Positions 56,561-64,000 of a stretch of DNA of 64,000 nt are shown here, one piece after another; position 1 is the first letter of the stretch, and each line of letters opens with the position of its first letter. Position numbers and translations under genes: made by a program. The stretch covers positions 4,526,001 to 4,590,000 of the forward strand of contig OY969786.1 in assembly GCA_963703075.1 (NCBI GenBank), given 5' to 3'. Source of the DNA: Korobacter sp963703075. GTDB taxonomy: Bacteria; Acidobacteriota; Terriglobia; Terriglobales; Acidobacteriaceae. Under the pieces are notes generated by a model. That model was not told where the DNA came from, did no database searches, and saw nothing but the letters and a program-made list of their open reading frames with translations.

Positions 56561-57715
56561 ATGCGAAAGATCCTTCGACCCTTTCTCTTAGGAATTTTGT
56601 TGGCCAGTGCATTCTTCTACGTCACCACCCATCACCGCTCCCCCAGCGGCTCGGCGGAGAGCTCGTGGATCTCCCACCCTACCCAGTTGGAGTTGACCAA
56701 CGCCGCCGGGCCCGTGACCTTCGATCCCGAGGAGCAGGTCAATATCGAGGTGTACAAGAAGGGACTGCCATCGGTCGTCAACGTGACCTCGACCACGGTG
56801 GCAATCGACTTTTTCTACGGCGCCGTTCCCCAGGAGGGCCAGGGCTCGGGCTTCATCATCGATAAGCAGGGACATATCCTGACCAACTTTCACGTGGTGC
56901 AGGGCAATGGCGCCAAGCTCGAAGTCACCCTCAGCAACCGGCGGAAGTATCCGGCGAAGGTTGTGGGCCTCGACCGCTCGCACGACCTGGCGGTGATCCA
57001 GATCTCTGCTCCGGACTTGGTCCCAGCGACGATGGGCGATTCCCACGGACTGATGGTCGGACAGAAAGTATTTGCGATCGGGAATCCTTTCGGCCTGAAT
57101 GGCACGATGACCCGCGGAATCATTAGCTCGATCCGCCAGATTGTGGAACCGGACGGGGTCCGTATCGACGAGGCGATCCAGACGGATGCCGCCATCAACC
57201 CGGGAAATTCCGGAGGTCCGCTGCTTAACTCCCGGGGCGAGGTGATCGGGATCAATACCATGATTGCGACCAACGGATCTGCCCAGAGCGCTGGGATTGG
57301 GTTTGCCGTCCCGGTCAATGCTGCCAAGGCCGTGTTGAATGACTTGGTGACCTATGGCGAAGTGCGTCGGCCATCGCTGGGTGTCCGCGGATTGCCGATT
57401 ACCCCTGAACTGGCGGAGCAGATGGGTCTGGCGTCGGATTATGGAGTCCTGGTGGTCCAGGTGGTAACTGGGCGCGGGGCCGAGCGGGCCGGGATCAAGG
57501 GCGGAACCCAGCGGGCTTACCTGGGGAATACGCCCATCATGATCGGCGGCGATTTGATCGTAGCGATTGAAGGCGAGCCGATCGAAGACCTCCAGGACCT
57601 GTCTCGCGCCATGAACAACCACAAGGCCGGGGACACGGTGAAGGTGACGATTTACCGCGGCAAGCGAAAGATGGTCGTGCCGGTGCAGTTAGATGAAGCT
57701 CGGCAATCGGCGTAA
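56561..57715 (+). CDS. HtrA/DegP-like trypsin-type serine protease with PDZ domain
   Basis: This 384-residue protein has a short N-terminal TM/signal segment (FLLGILLASAFFYVTTHH). The trypsin-like core carries His111 (LTNFHVVQGN), Asp142 (DRSHDLAVIQIS) and Ser217 (NPGNSGGPLL). The C-terminal PDZ domain has RRPSLGVRGLPITPELAEQM, AGIKGGTQRA, GGDLIVAIEGEPIEDLQDLS and KVTIYRGKRK. HtrA proteases degrade damaged envelope proteins. ATG 56561 is chosen for the signal peptide; the frame opens to 56255 but overlaps the divergent gene. Confidence 0.93.
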   Translation: MRKILRPFLLGILLASAFFYVTTHHRSPSGSAESSWISHPTQLELTNAAGPVTFDPEEQVNIEVYKKGLPSVVNVTSTTVAIDFFYGAVPQEGQGSGFIIDKQGHILTNFHVVQGNGAKLEVTLSNRRKYPAKVVGLDRSHDLAVIQISAPDLVPATMGDSHGLMVGQKVFAIGNPFGLNGTMTRGIISSIRQIVEPDGVRIDEAIQTDAAINPGNSGGPLLNSRGEVIGINTMIATNGSAQSAGIGFAVPVNAAKAVLNDLVTYGEVRRPSLGVRGLPITPELAEQMGLASDYGVLVVQVVTGRGAERAGIKGGTQRAYLGNTPIMIGGDLIVAIEGEPIEDLQDLSRAMNNHKAGDTVKVTIYRGKRKMVVPVQLDEARQSA

Positions 57716-58113
57716 AAGGCCGTCCGCGGAGTAGCGTCCTTTCGGCGTCGGGAGGGCGAAGGCCGGTCAAGGAACAATACGCTGGGTTTAGGCGTAGATA
57801 AAGGCAGGGGCCCGGTAGGAGAGTTACGAACGGCACTAAACCCGGCTAGGAAAGTTGCCGTTGTATCTAGTGCAGTCAGTTGCAGATGTACCCCGTTCGG
57901 GACATTCACTGCCGCTCCCGTGGGATTCGCGAGCCTGTGGCGTTGGGCTACATTGCGAAACATCGCAGTGGGGCTCGGGTTCACAAACAACAGGTAAGCG
58001 GTTCCAGGTGGGGTTTCAGGAAGGTTGCTCGTTCGGCAATTGAATTGCTTGCAACTGAATGGGTCTCCACCGAGTCTAATAAGTAAGCGACCTTGGGGTC
58101 GGAGGTGAGAGGG
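57716..58113. other. Intergenic region, nothing recognised
   Basis: This 398-bp stretch has short open frames on both strands without ribosome sites or homology. I see no terminator with a clear T-run and no repeat. It should contain the promoter of the small gene at 58114. Confidence 0.4.
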
Positions 58114-58341
58114 ATGGTGGAGAAGTTTTCCGAGCCAGAATTGACGGCCCTGAGAACCGAACTCCTGCAAGGGGTGTCGGATTTCCGTGAGGCCGCCGAG
58201 TTGATGCAGATGTTCCTGGTGGGACGCGGATATGGCGTCTCCGCCGAGGAAGCGCGGCATGCCGCCGTACGGGCGGAAGTGGCCGGCTGTTCAATCGAAG
58301 CGATCCAACGCGAATTGGAAACGATTGCGCTGGTGAATTAA
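58114..58341 (+). CDS. Small hypothetical protein
   Basis: This 75-residue, mostly helical protein reads MVEKFSEPELTALRTELLQG, then FREAAELMQMFLVGRGYGVS and EARHAAVRAEVAGCSIEAIQ. It has no signal peptide. GGAGGTGA lies 5 nt before ATG 58114; the frame opens to a TTG at 58093. A terminator follows at 58596. Function unknown. Confidence 0.6.
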   Translation: MVEKFSEPELTALRTELLQGVSDFREAAELMQMFLVGRGYGVSAEEARHAAVRAEVAGCSIEAIQRELETIALVN

Positions 58342-58595
58342 GCGGAATGCCCGGGGGAGCGGTGCCCCTGGAAGTTCCACGACTACAGTAAGTTGCAGAG
58401 CTTTGAAGGGTACTGGAGAATCCCCTCTGCAAATTGTTCCGGGGCTGATCACAACAGCATTTGCCTTGGACTGGGGATTCGGAGGAGCAGACGGGCAATA
58501 ACGAACCCGCAGCTCCTCAAAACGAGGTCAGATCGCTGTCCTGCGAACGACGCCAGAAACTGGACGAGACCCGCGGGCACAAGGAGCGATAACAG

Positions 58596-58624
58596 AAGCC
58601 AGGCGAAACTGCCTGGCTTTTGCT
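58596..58624 (+). terminator. Rho-independent terminator
   Basis: AAGCCAGGC/GCCTGGCTT form a perfect 9-bp stem with a GAAACT loop and TTTTGCT after it. It lies about 250 bp after the small gene and just before thiE. The rest of 58342-58655 shows no gene or riboswitch. Confidence 0.82.
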
Positions 58625-58655
58625 CTGTTTGGCCTAGCGGTTAAGATGATGTGCC

Positions 58656-59294
58656 TTGCTCCTCTACTACATCACCGACCGCAGCCAGCTGCCCGGCGAT
58701 GAACCGGCGCGCCGGCAAGGGCTTTTGGCGAGGATCGCCGAGGCCGCGTCGGCTGGCGTCGACTACCTACAACTTCGCGAGAAAGACTTGCCCATCATAG
58801 ACTTAGAACGGATCGCCCGCGAGGCGGCAGGCTTGGTCCAAGAGGCGCGTCGCCACGGTAGCCCTACCCGGCTGCTGGTCAATTCGCGGTCTGATGTAGC
58901 GCTCGCTTGTGGGGCAGACGGCGTCCACCTGACCGCCAACGATCTCTTCGCCGCCGAGGTACGCGCGCTGTGGATGAAGATCCGTGGCACGCCGCCGGTA
59001 ATCGGCGTCTCGTGCCATTCGGTGGCGGAGGTTCGCATGGCGGAATCCCAGGGAGCGGATTTCGCGGTGCTGGCGCCGATTTTCGGGAAGGAGGCGACAG
59101 GAGCGGCGGCCATTGGCGTGGAGGCGCTGCGGCACGCGCAACGCGGCGATTTTCCGGTCCTGGCGCTGGGAGGAGTGACTTGGGAGAACGCGGGCGCGTG
59201 TGTCGAAGCCGGAGCGGCGGGAGTTGCGGGGATTCGGATCTTTCAGCAGCAACCGATCTCAGCAGCGATGCTGCAGGAGTTCAAGCTTCGCTGA
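58656..59294 (+). CDS. thiE: ThiE, thiamine phosphate synthase
   Basis: This 212-residue TIM-barrel enzyme joins HMP-PP and HET-P to thiamine phosphate. It starts MLLYYITDRSQ, then GVDYLQLREKDLPI, LLVNSRSDVALACGADGVHL, PVIGVSCHSVAEV, FAVLAPIFGKE and FPVLALGGV, all typical of ThiE. The start codon is a TTG; the ATG pair just upstream is in another frame. No other thi gene and no TPP riboswitch is visible upstream. Confidence 0.9.
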   Translation: MLLYYITDRSQLPGDEPARRQGLLARIAEAASAGVDYLQLREKDLPIIDLERIAREAAGLVQEARRHGSPTRLLVNSRSDVALACGADGVHLTANDLFAAEVRALWMKIRGTPPVIGVSCHSVAEVRMAESQGADFAVLAPIFGKEATGAAAIGVEALRHAQRGDFPVLALGGVTWENAGACVEAGAAGVAGIRIFQQQPISAAMLQEFKLR

Positions 59295-59297
59295 GAT

Positions 59298-61595
59298 TTA
59301 TCTTCGCCACGACGGTACTGGTTCTTTCGTCCATTCGGCTCCCATATTGTCATCGGTGATGATGTGCCGCGGACCGAGGCGTTCCGCTAAGGCCTGCCCG
59401 GTTTCCAAACCCAGCATCCGTTCCGGTCCCTGGACAGAATCGGCAAATGCGTCATATCCGGCGAGCACGAATCTTCCGCGCGGCGTGCTCGCGTCGAACA
59501 TTTTCTTTCCGTCGATCTGGTAGCGATCCAAGACCGAGAACCAGCGCTTTTTGTCCAGCACGATGGGCGAATCGCTGAGGGCGAGAAAGCTGATGACGCG
59601 CAACCCATATTTGTATTCATGAAGCCCGGTCACCAGCACATCGGGCGACTCGGTGGCGTTGAAGTAATAACTGCCGCCCGGTAGAAGGTGTGCTTTGACG
59701 ATTTGCAGAAATTCCACCGAGAGGACCTGGGAAGTATGATCGCGCCAGTGGAAGGATGTGTTCGCGACCACGGAGTCGTACTTCTGGTCCGGGTGCGCCA
59801 CGAGCCAACGGCGAGCGTCGTCCACGTAGATGTTGACCTTCGGGTTCTGCAGCAGAGAACGTACTTCGGGATACTGCGCGACGAGTTGAAGATAGCCCGG
59901 ATTAATCTCGACAATATCGAGGTGTTCGAGTTCGGGGTTGTTGGCGATGACCTGGGCCCACGAACCGGAGGCCAAGCCCAGCATGAAAACGCGTTTTGGA
60001 TGGGGTTGAAACAAACTCAGAACATAGGCTCGAATGACGAGGTTCTTGTCGTTTGCCGGATCGGTGTTGAAATACCCGTCGTACACCCCGCCGCCGAACA
60101 CCGCATCGTCGGCTGTGACCGTAACGATGCCGTTGCGGTTTTCGACAACGTGCTTCATGTAACCGACCTGCGCAGCCTTTCGCCCGAAGATCAGCTTGCC
60201 AAAGAGATTTTGATAGCCGGCGCGTGAAGCCGGAATGGCGACTGCCGCCACGATTACCATCGCCCACATCCATTTCGGAGGAGCCTGCAGGCGTCCCGTG
60301 CGGAACAGCACCACGACGAAACCGGTGAGCACGGTGGCCGCCGCAAGTTGCATGGAAATGGTTTCGGTTCCGAAGAAGTTCATCAGGCCGAAGCCAATCA
60401 GCAAGCTTCCCAAAGTCGCTCCGAGGATGTTGAACAGGTAGATGAGGCTGACGCTTCGTCCCGCTGAGTTTCCCGCCGGGACAGCCGACCGGCATAACAA
60501 CGGCAGCACCGAGCCGAGCAGGGCAGCGGTGAGGAAGAATGCAGGAGCGCTCCACAAAACGGGCTGCTCGTTCCACGACAGATGGGACAGGAGCGGGACG
60601 AGATACACGGAAACAGCTCCGGCGATGAGCATCGCCGCCCCGGCCATAGTGACGGGATTGATCTTCTTTTTCTCGCAGAGTTTCTCGCTCAGAAAAGATC
60701 CCGCCGCAATGCCCGCGAGATAGGTGCAGAGGAGCAGTGCGAAGGCGGGTGCGCGGTCGTTGGTGGCGAGAGCAAAGATGCGAAACCACGCGATCTCGAA
60801 GCCGAGGGCAAGAAAGCCTGCAATCCCCGCGATCAACGCGGCCAATCTCAAACTCAAAACATTGGCGGAGGGCTCTTCGACGGCAGTCGCCGCCATAGCG
60901 GACTCGTGCGCTTCCGGGAGTTCGCTTCGGCCATAGAGAAATGCGGTCGCACCGACTAAGGTGTTGACGCAAGCGGCCAGGGTCACAGAGCCTGACTGCC
61001 CGAAATCTCGCAGCAGAACCAGGGCGCATAGATAACAGGCGACGGCGGATCCAAGCGTGTTCACGAAGTAGAGGGTCGCAACCGAATACCCGACATTACG
61101 CGAACTGCGCACGAGCTGTTCCACCAGCAAAGGCAAGGTCGCGCCCATGAGGATGGTGGGGAGAATGAGCAGGAGAAAGCTGAACAGGATCGTGAAGCCG
61201 AGGGTTGTTCCCGCCGTGAATGCGGAGGCCCAGTGGAACAGCCGCAGCGAAATCAACCCGAAGGCGGCAATGCCCAGCTCACAAAGTCCGAAGATGAGAA
61301 TCCCGCGATCGGGAAATTTCTCGGACAAGCGGCCTCCCACGAGGCTGCCGATTCCCAGGCCAAGCATGAAGGCACTGACGACCACCGCGACCGACTGCAC
61401 GTTGACGCCATAGATGGCGAACAAGGCGCGCTGCCATACGATCTGGTAGATCAACGCAGGGAAGCCGGAACAGAAGAAGAGCGCTGCTACAAGGGCGGAC
61501 TGGGCCCGGTTCGCTTTGGCACGAGAGCCGGCGAGGACTGTCAGGAGCAAGAGAAGATCGAAGGCAAGGATGAGAGCGACGGGCGCGGAACCCAT
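59298..61595 (-). CDS. Fused MFS-like membrane / spermidine synthase-like protein
   Basis: This 765-residue protein has an N-terminal half with about 12-14 TM helices (PVALILAFDLLLLLTVLAGS, FLLLILPTILMGATLPLLVE, AAATVLTGFVVVLF). A C-terminal class I SAM-dependent domain of spermidine-synthase type follows (VFMLGLASGSWAQVIANNP, LDIVEINPGYLQLVAQYPEV, VDDARRWLVAHPDQKYDSVV, FHWRDHTSQVLSVEFLQIV). Fused proteins of this kind are common in Acidobacteria and others; catalysis of polyamine synthesis is unproven. GAGG precedes ATG 61595. Confidence 0.88.
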   Translation of the reverse strand: MGSAPVALILAFDLLLLLTVLAGSRAKANRAQSALVAALFFCSGFPALIYQIVWQRALFAIYGVNVQSVAVVVSAFMLGLGIGSLVGGRLSEKFPDRGILIFGLCELGIAAFGLISLRLFHWASAFTAGTTLGFTILFSFLLLILPTILMGATLPLLVEQLVRSSRNVGYSVATLYFVNTLGSAVACYLCALVLLRDFGQSGSVTLAACVNTLVGATAFLYGRSELPEAHESAMAATAVEEPSANVLSLRLAALIAGIAGFLALGFEIAWFRIFALATNDRAPAFALLLCTYLAGIAAGSFLSEKLCEKKKINPVTMAGAAMLIAGAVSVYLVPLLSHLSWNEQPVLWSAPAFFLTAALLGSVLPLLCRSAVPAGNSAGRSVSLIYLFNILGATLGSLLIGFGLMNFFGTETISMQLAAATVLTGFVVVLFRTGRLQAPPKWMWAMVIVAAVAIPASRAGYQNLFGKLIFGRKAAQVGYMKHVVENRNGIVTVTADDAVFGGGVYDGYFNTDPANDKNLVIRAYVLSLFQPHPKRVFMLGLASGSWAQVIANNPELEHLDIVEINPGYLQLVAQYPEVRSLLQNPKVNIYVDDARRWLVAHPDQKYDSVVANTSFHWRDHTSQVLSVEFLQIVKAHLLPGGSYYFNATESPDVLVTGLHEYKYGLRVISFLALSDSPIVLDKKRWFSVLDRYQIDGKKMFDASTPRGRFVLAGYDAFADSVQGPERMLGLETGQALAERLGPRHIITDDNMGAEWTKEPVPSWRR

Positions 61596-61684
61596 GGGGC
61601 CTCACGACGCTAGGGTGTAAGGGAACTCCCTTCCTTATACACAATCGAAGGAGCTTGCGGAATCAGTCCAAAGGTACGTCTGAC

Positions 61685-62035
61685 CTATTCGCGCTCGCTT
61701 TTCGGCATGAGCCATCGCAGGAGGGTATTGACGACCGCCAGAACGATGGCGCCTACGAAGGCTGCGCCAAATCCGCTGACGTAGAAACCTTTTACCAGGT
61801 GGGCGACGAGCTCGAGCATCAAGGCGTTGATCACGAACCAGAAGATGCCGAAGGTGAGAATGATCAGCGGGAAACTGACTACCTTGAAGAGCAAGCCGAT
61901 GGTGGCATTCACGATACCAAGCACCAGAGCGACGATGAAAACCGTCGTAACGCTGTCGACGTGAATCCCTGGAACTACGTACGCCACGATGGCCAGGGCA
62001 GCCGCGCTCACAATCCAGTGCAGGATCCAACGCAT
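61685..62035 (-). CDS. Four-TM phage-holin-family membrane protein
   Basis: This 116-residue protein has four TM segments (ILHWIVSAAALAIVAYVVPG, VFIVALVLGIVNATIGLLFK, LIILTFGIFWFVINALMLEL, AAFVGAIVLAVVNTLLRWLM). The pattern GIVNATIGLLFKVVSFPLII and FWFVINALML matches the superfamily IV holin-like proteins. These are widespread chromosomal proteins and need not be phage-derived. It lies just after a 50-residue acidic gene on the same strand. Confidence 0.85.
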   Translation of the reverse strand: MRWILHWIVSAAALAIVAYVVPGIHVDSVTTVFIVALVLGIVNATIGLLFKVVSFPLIILTFGIFWFVINALMLELVAHLVKGFYVSGFGAAFVGAIVLAVVNTLLRWLMPKSERE

Positions 62036-62040
62036 AGTTC

Positions 62041-62193
62041 TTAAGCTCCTTCCTCGTCTTCGTCTTTGTGGTTGGGTTCGGGCAGCGGGGCCGGGTCGGT
62101 AGAAGGTGGATCGCTGGCCGGAAAGGTCTCTTCCAACGTGTGATCGAGCATGTGATCACGCTTTTTCGCTTCGTCTCGCTTCGGGTCGGGCAT
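62041..62193 (-). CDS. Small acidic protein with EETFPASDPPS motif
   Basis: This 50-residue protein reads MPDPKRDEAKKRDHMLDHTL then EETFPASDPPSTDPAPLPEP and an acidic end NHKDEDEEGA. The E-T/S-FPASDPP motif recurs in small bacterial proteins of unknown role. It starts at ATG 62193 and stops at 62041, with 5 bp to the holin-family start and 9 bp after the MacB-like permease stop, so all three may share a transcript. Confidence 0.6.
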   Translation of the reverse strand: MPDPKRDEAKKRDHMLDHTLEETFPASDPPSTDPAPLPEPNHKDEDEEGA

Positions 62194-62202
62194 AGGGTCA
62201 CT

Positions 62203-63444
62203 TCATTCGTAACGCAGGCTCTCCACCGGATCTAGTTGGGCGGCGCGCGCCGCCGGCACCGTGCCGAAGAGTACGCCAACCATCGACGAAACTACCAGCG
62301 CGATGATGACCGACAGGCCAGAGATGGGAAGGCGGTAATCGGTGAAGAAGCGCAGCGAAATCGGCAGCGCCAACCCCGCAACAATCCCGACGGCACCGCC
62401 CACCAGCGAGATCAGAACTGCTTCAGTGAGGAATTGCAGCCGGATTTCCGAGTTGGTTGCGCCCACTGCCTTGCGCACGCCGATTTCCCGGATGCGCGAA
62501 CTGACGGTGGCCAGCATGATATTCATAATTCCCACGCCGCTCACGACCAGCGTCACAGCCGAAATCAGGAGCAGAACGGCGGTCAAGGCGTTCGCCGTTT
62601 TTGCCGCCACGTCGAGCAATTGCGTCAGGTTCTCCACCTTGTACACCGACTCCGGCCGGTGCCGCGATTGCAGGACCGCTTGAATCTCCTTGGTAGCGTC
62701 CGGCACGCGTTCGGATTCAGACATGGAGAAGAAAAGATTCTTCACCGAGTCGGTATCCGTAAAATACCGCGCCACAGTGTAGGGGATGAGAATCGTGTCG
62801 TCCGAGATTTCCGACTGGCCAAAGGTTTCCACCCGTTCGCGGAAGGTGCCGATGATGGTAAAGGGAAGCCCGTTGAGCTTGATCGATTCGCCGACAGCCG
62901 CATCTTCGGAGCCAAAGAGTCGGATGGAGAGAGGCTTGGTGATCAGGGCGACCTTGTTGCGCGACTGCGAGTCGTATTCGTCAAAGAAGCGTCCAGCCGG
63001 CATGATCAAGTTGCGCACGTACTGGTATTCCGACGAAACGCCGAGAATGAGCACGTCGCGTTCTTTGCCGCCGGGCACGGGAACCTGGTCGTGGAGCTGG
63101 ATCATGGGCGACGCCGCCACGATGCCGGGCACCTGGGCGCGGATCGCCTTCATATCGTCGAGAGTCATGAAGTCGTTGCTGCTGGCGTTCCCGTAGATGG
63201 TGCCGCCCTCGTAGTTGGCGGTGATCATGTTGGCGCCAATCGCGTTGATCTCGCGCAGGATGTACTGTTTGCCGGTCAGTCCGATGGTGACGACGAGGAT
63301 GAGGGAGGCGGTGCCGATGACCATGCCCAGCGCAGTGAGCGCGAACCGCACTTTGTTAGAGCGAAAAGTCTCGATCGCGACCGCGAGGATCTCGCGATAG
63401 TGCAGTCGTTCATAGACCGGCGGCTTGGCAACTGCGGTCGTCAT
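62203..63444 (-). CDS. MacB-like ABC transporter permease
   Basis: This 413-residue permease has an N-terminal TM (VRFALTALGMVIGTASLILV), a periplasmic core domain (ANMITANYEGGTIYGNASSN, VPGGKERDVLILGVSSEYQY) and a C-terminal FtsX unit of three TMs (TAVLLLISAVTLVVSGVGIM, SRIREIGVRKAVGATNSEIR, GAVGIVAGLALPISL). This is the usual MacB_PCD-FtsX layout. No ABC ATPase is adjacent inside the window; one may lie past the right edge. It is followed by two small genes on the same strand. Confidence 0.9.
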   Translation of the reverse strand: MTTAVAKPPVYERLHYREILAVAIETFRSNKVRFALTALGMVIGTASLILVVTIGLTGKQYILREINAIGANMITANYEGGTIYGNASSNDFMTLDDMKAIRAQVPGIVAASPMIQLHDQVPVPGGKERDVLILGVSSEYQYVRNLIMPAGRFFDEYDSQSRNKVALITKPLSIRLFGSEDAAVGESIKLNGLPFTIIGTFRERVETFGQSEISDDTILIPYTVARYFTDTDSVKNLFFSMSESERVPDATKEIQAVLQSRHRPESVYKVENLTQLLDVAAKTANALTAVLLLISAVTLVVSGVGIMNIMLATVSSRIREIGVRKAVGATNSEIRLQFLTEAVLISLVGGAVGIVAGLALPISLRFFTDYRLPISGLSVIIALVVSSMVGVLFGTVPAARAAQLDPVESLRYE

Positions 63445-63523
63445 GGCTCTCTACTAGGGTAACAAAAGATAGGGTCAGCGTTGTTCTTGGCCCCTTGGGG
63501 GCGGCGAATTCTCTCTTTGCTCG

Positions 63524-63775
63524 TGCCTCTGAACCTTCGACGTTAGGTGGCAAAGGATCGCCGTCTCTGCACGGGCGTTCGAGCTTTAGGCATGAGGTAG
63601 CCAAGGCTTGCCGTTTCCGCACGTGCCTTTGAGCCTTTGACGTGAGGTAGCGGCGACGTTTACGTCGCTGCCCGAGTCTTCTAGCGTTCGACGTGTGATA
63701 GCAGCGAAAGGTCGTCTCCGCACGCGCCTTCGAGCTTTTGATGTGAGGTAGCGGCGACGTTTACGTCGCCGAAAA
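63524..63775. repeat. Five degenerate ~50-bp tandem repeats carrying REP-like palindromes
   Basis: Units begin near 63524, 63574, 63624, 63675 and 63725, each 50-51 bp, with shared blocks (GCCTTCGAGC-like, TTGACGTGAGGTAGC-like, CCGCACG ends). In units 3 and 5, GTAG sits immediately 5' of GGCGACGT-TT-ACGTCGC, a hairpin with a TT loop (63652-63669 and 63753-63770). GTAG beside a palindrome is the hallmark of REP elements handled by RAYT transposases, and the 3' end of a RAYT gene overlaps unit 5. Confidence 0.7.
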
Positions 63776-64000
63776 GACGGTTGCTTTTGGTGTTGGCTTT
63801 AGCCACTGGGGTAGAGGATTCATTCTCCAACGCCCGCTGGCGGATGAAAAGGGGTATTCGCGTGCGCTTCTCGCGATTGCCCTGGATACAGGATTTTTCT
63901 CTATATATTCGATCACCCCTGAGCAGTGCTCTGCCGACCGCACGCGTTCATCGTAGTATCCCTCTGACCACACTTCTCGGAGATATCCAAGCTCCTTCTT
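63761..64000 (-). CDS. RAYT (REP-associated tyrosine) transposase, C-terminal part; gene runs past window end
   Basis: The minus strand reads, from the edge inward, KKELGYLREVWSEGYYDERV, then VIEYIEKNPVSRAIARSARE and YPFSSASGRW. This is the C-terminal core of RAYT/IS200-type HUH transposases (GYYDERV and YIEKNPV are signature blocks, the latter probably including the catalytic Tyr). The N-terminal HUH motif lies outside the window. The stop codon (TAA, 63761-63763) begins in the TT loop of the last REP palindrome, so the final residues are encoded by one arm of it. RAYTs mobilise or maintain REP sequences. Confidence 0.8.
   Translation of the reverse strand, partial: KKELGYLREVWSEGYYDERVRSAEHCSGVIEYIEKNPVSRAIARSAREYPFSSASGRWRMNPLPQWLKPTPKATVFSAT

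Noticed and set aside
58342..58655. Possible TPP riboswitch before thiE
   Set aside because: The conserved CTGAGA and ACCTGAT-type core elements are absent; only a terminator hairpin is present.
61596..61684. Short inverted repeat (AAGGGA/TCCCTT) between two genes
   Set aside because: The stem is short and no T-run follows, so I do not call it a terminator.
62236..63462. Plus-strand 408-codon open frame opposite the MacB-like permease
   Set aside because: It is His/Arg/Asp-rich with no motifs, an antisense artefact of the GC-rich permease gene.

Overview
The window comes from a GC-rich bacterial chromosome, most likely an Acidobacteriota of the Terriglobia/Acidobacteriia type. The inference rests on several things: the full 16S gene reads like an acidobacterial one by eye; a MacB/FtsX-type permease of the large duplicated kind common in that phylum is present, along with VWFA-related secreted proteins, a WKEI-type helix-turn-helix protein, and many secreted proteases and small signal-peptide proteins. 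No plasmid, prophage or CRISPR array is visible. The only mobile element is a REP/RAYT pair at the right edge.

Left part (1-8.3 kb): a signalling block of two sensor histidine kinases, a FixJ-like regulator broken by an apparent one-base frameshift, a NarL-like regulator, and an unusual fusion of a GT4 glycosyltransferase to a receiver domain. After it come an HdeD-like membrane protein, a zinc-ribbon thioredoxin (TrxC type), a small secreted protein, a helix-hairpin-helix protein and a frameshifted helix-turn-helix gene.

8.3-28 kb: a VWFA-related secreted protein, a DUF4136 protein, a large TPR protein divergent from a seven-CxxCH multiheme cytochrome c, a GAF-PAS protein, a DUF899 protein, a two-gene heterodimeric ABC exporter, a secreted amidohydrolase, and a K+ channel/RCK protein divergent from a CHASE2 adenylate cyclase. 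The cyclase is followed closely by a Gln/Pro-rich exported protein, a secreted M48 protease and a DinB-like protein.

27.8-33 kb: an Anbu cluster, with the proteasome-like peptidase, a circularly permuted ATP-grasp protein, an alpha-E protein and a transglutaminase on the plus strand, and a second transglutaminase-like gene divergent from them. This is the most system-like locus in the window and is a predicted peptide synthesis/processing module.

33-41.7 kb: a PcaF-like thiolase, an orphan 849-residue FtsX/MacB permease, an eqolisin-like (G1) glutamic peptidase, two small membrane proteins and a large secreted zinc protease.

41.7-48.2 kb: one complete rRNA operon in the order 16S, tRNA-Ile(GAT), tRNA-Ala(TGC), 23S, 5S. 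It has a candidate promoter, a leader of about 590 nt, long pre-23S processing stems and a terminator.

48.2-64 kb: housekeeping genes (folD, coaE, thiE) mixed with secreted or membrane proteins: a YCF48-like repeat protein, a VOC protein, an alpha/beta hydrolase, a TonB-C-like protein, a CPBP protease, an HtrA-like protease, a fused MFS/spermidine synthase-like protein, a four-TM holin-family protein, a 50-residue acidic protein and a MacB-like permease. The right edge carries five degenerate ~50 bp repeats with GTAG-flanked palindromes and the 3' end of a RAYT transposase whose stop codon starts in the loop of the last palindrome.
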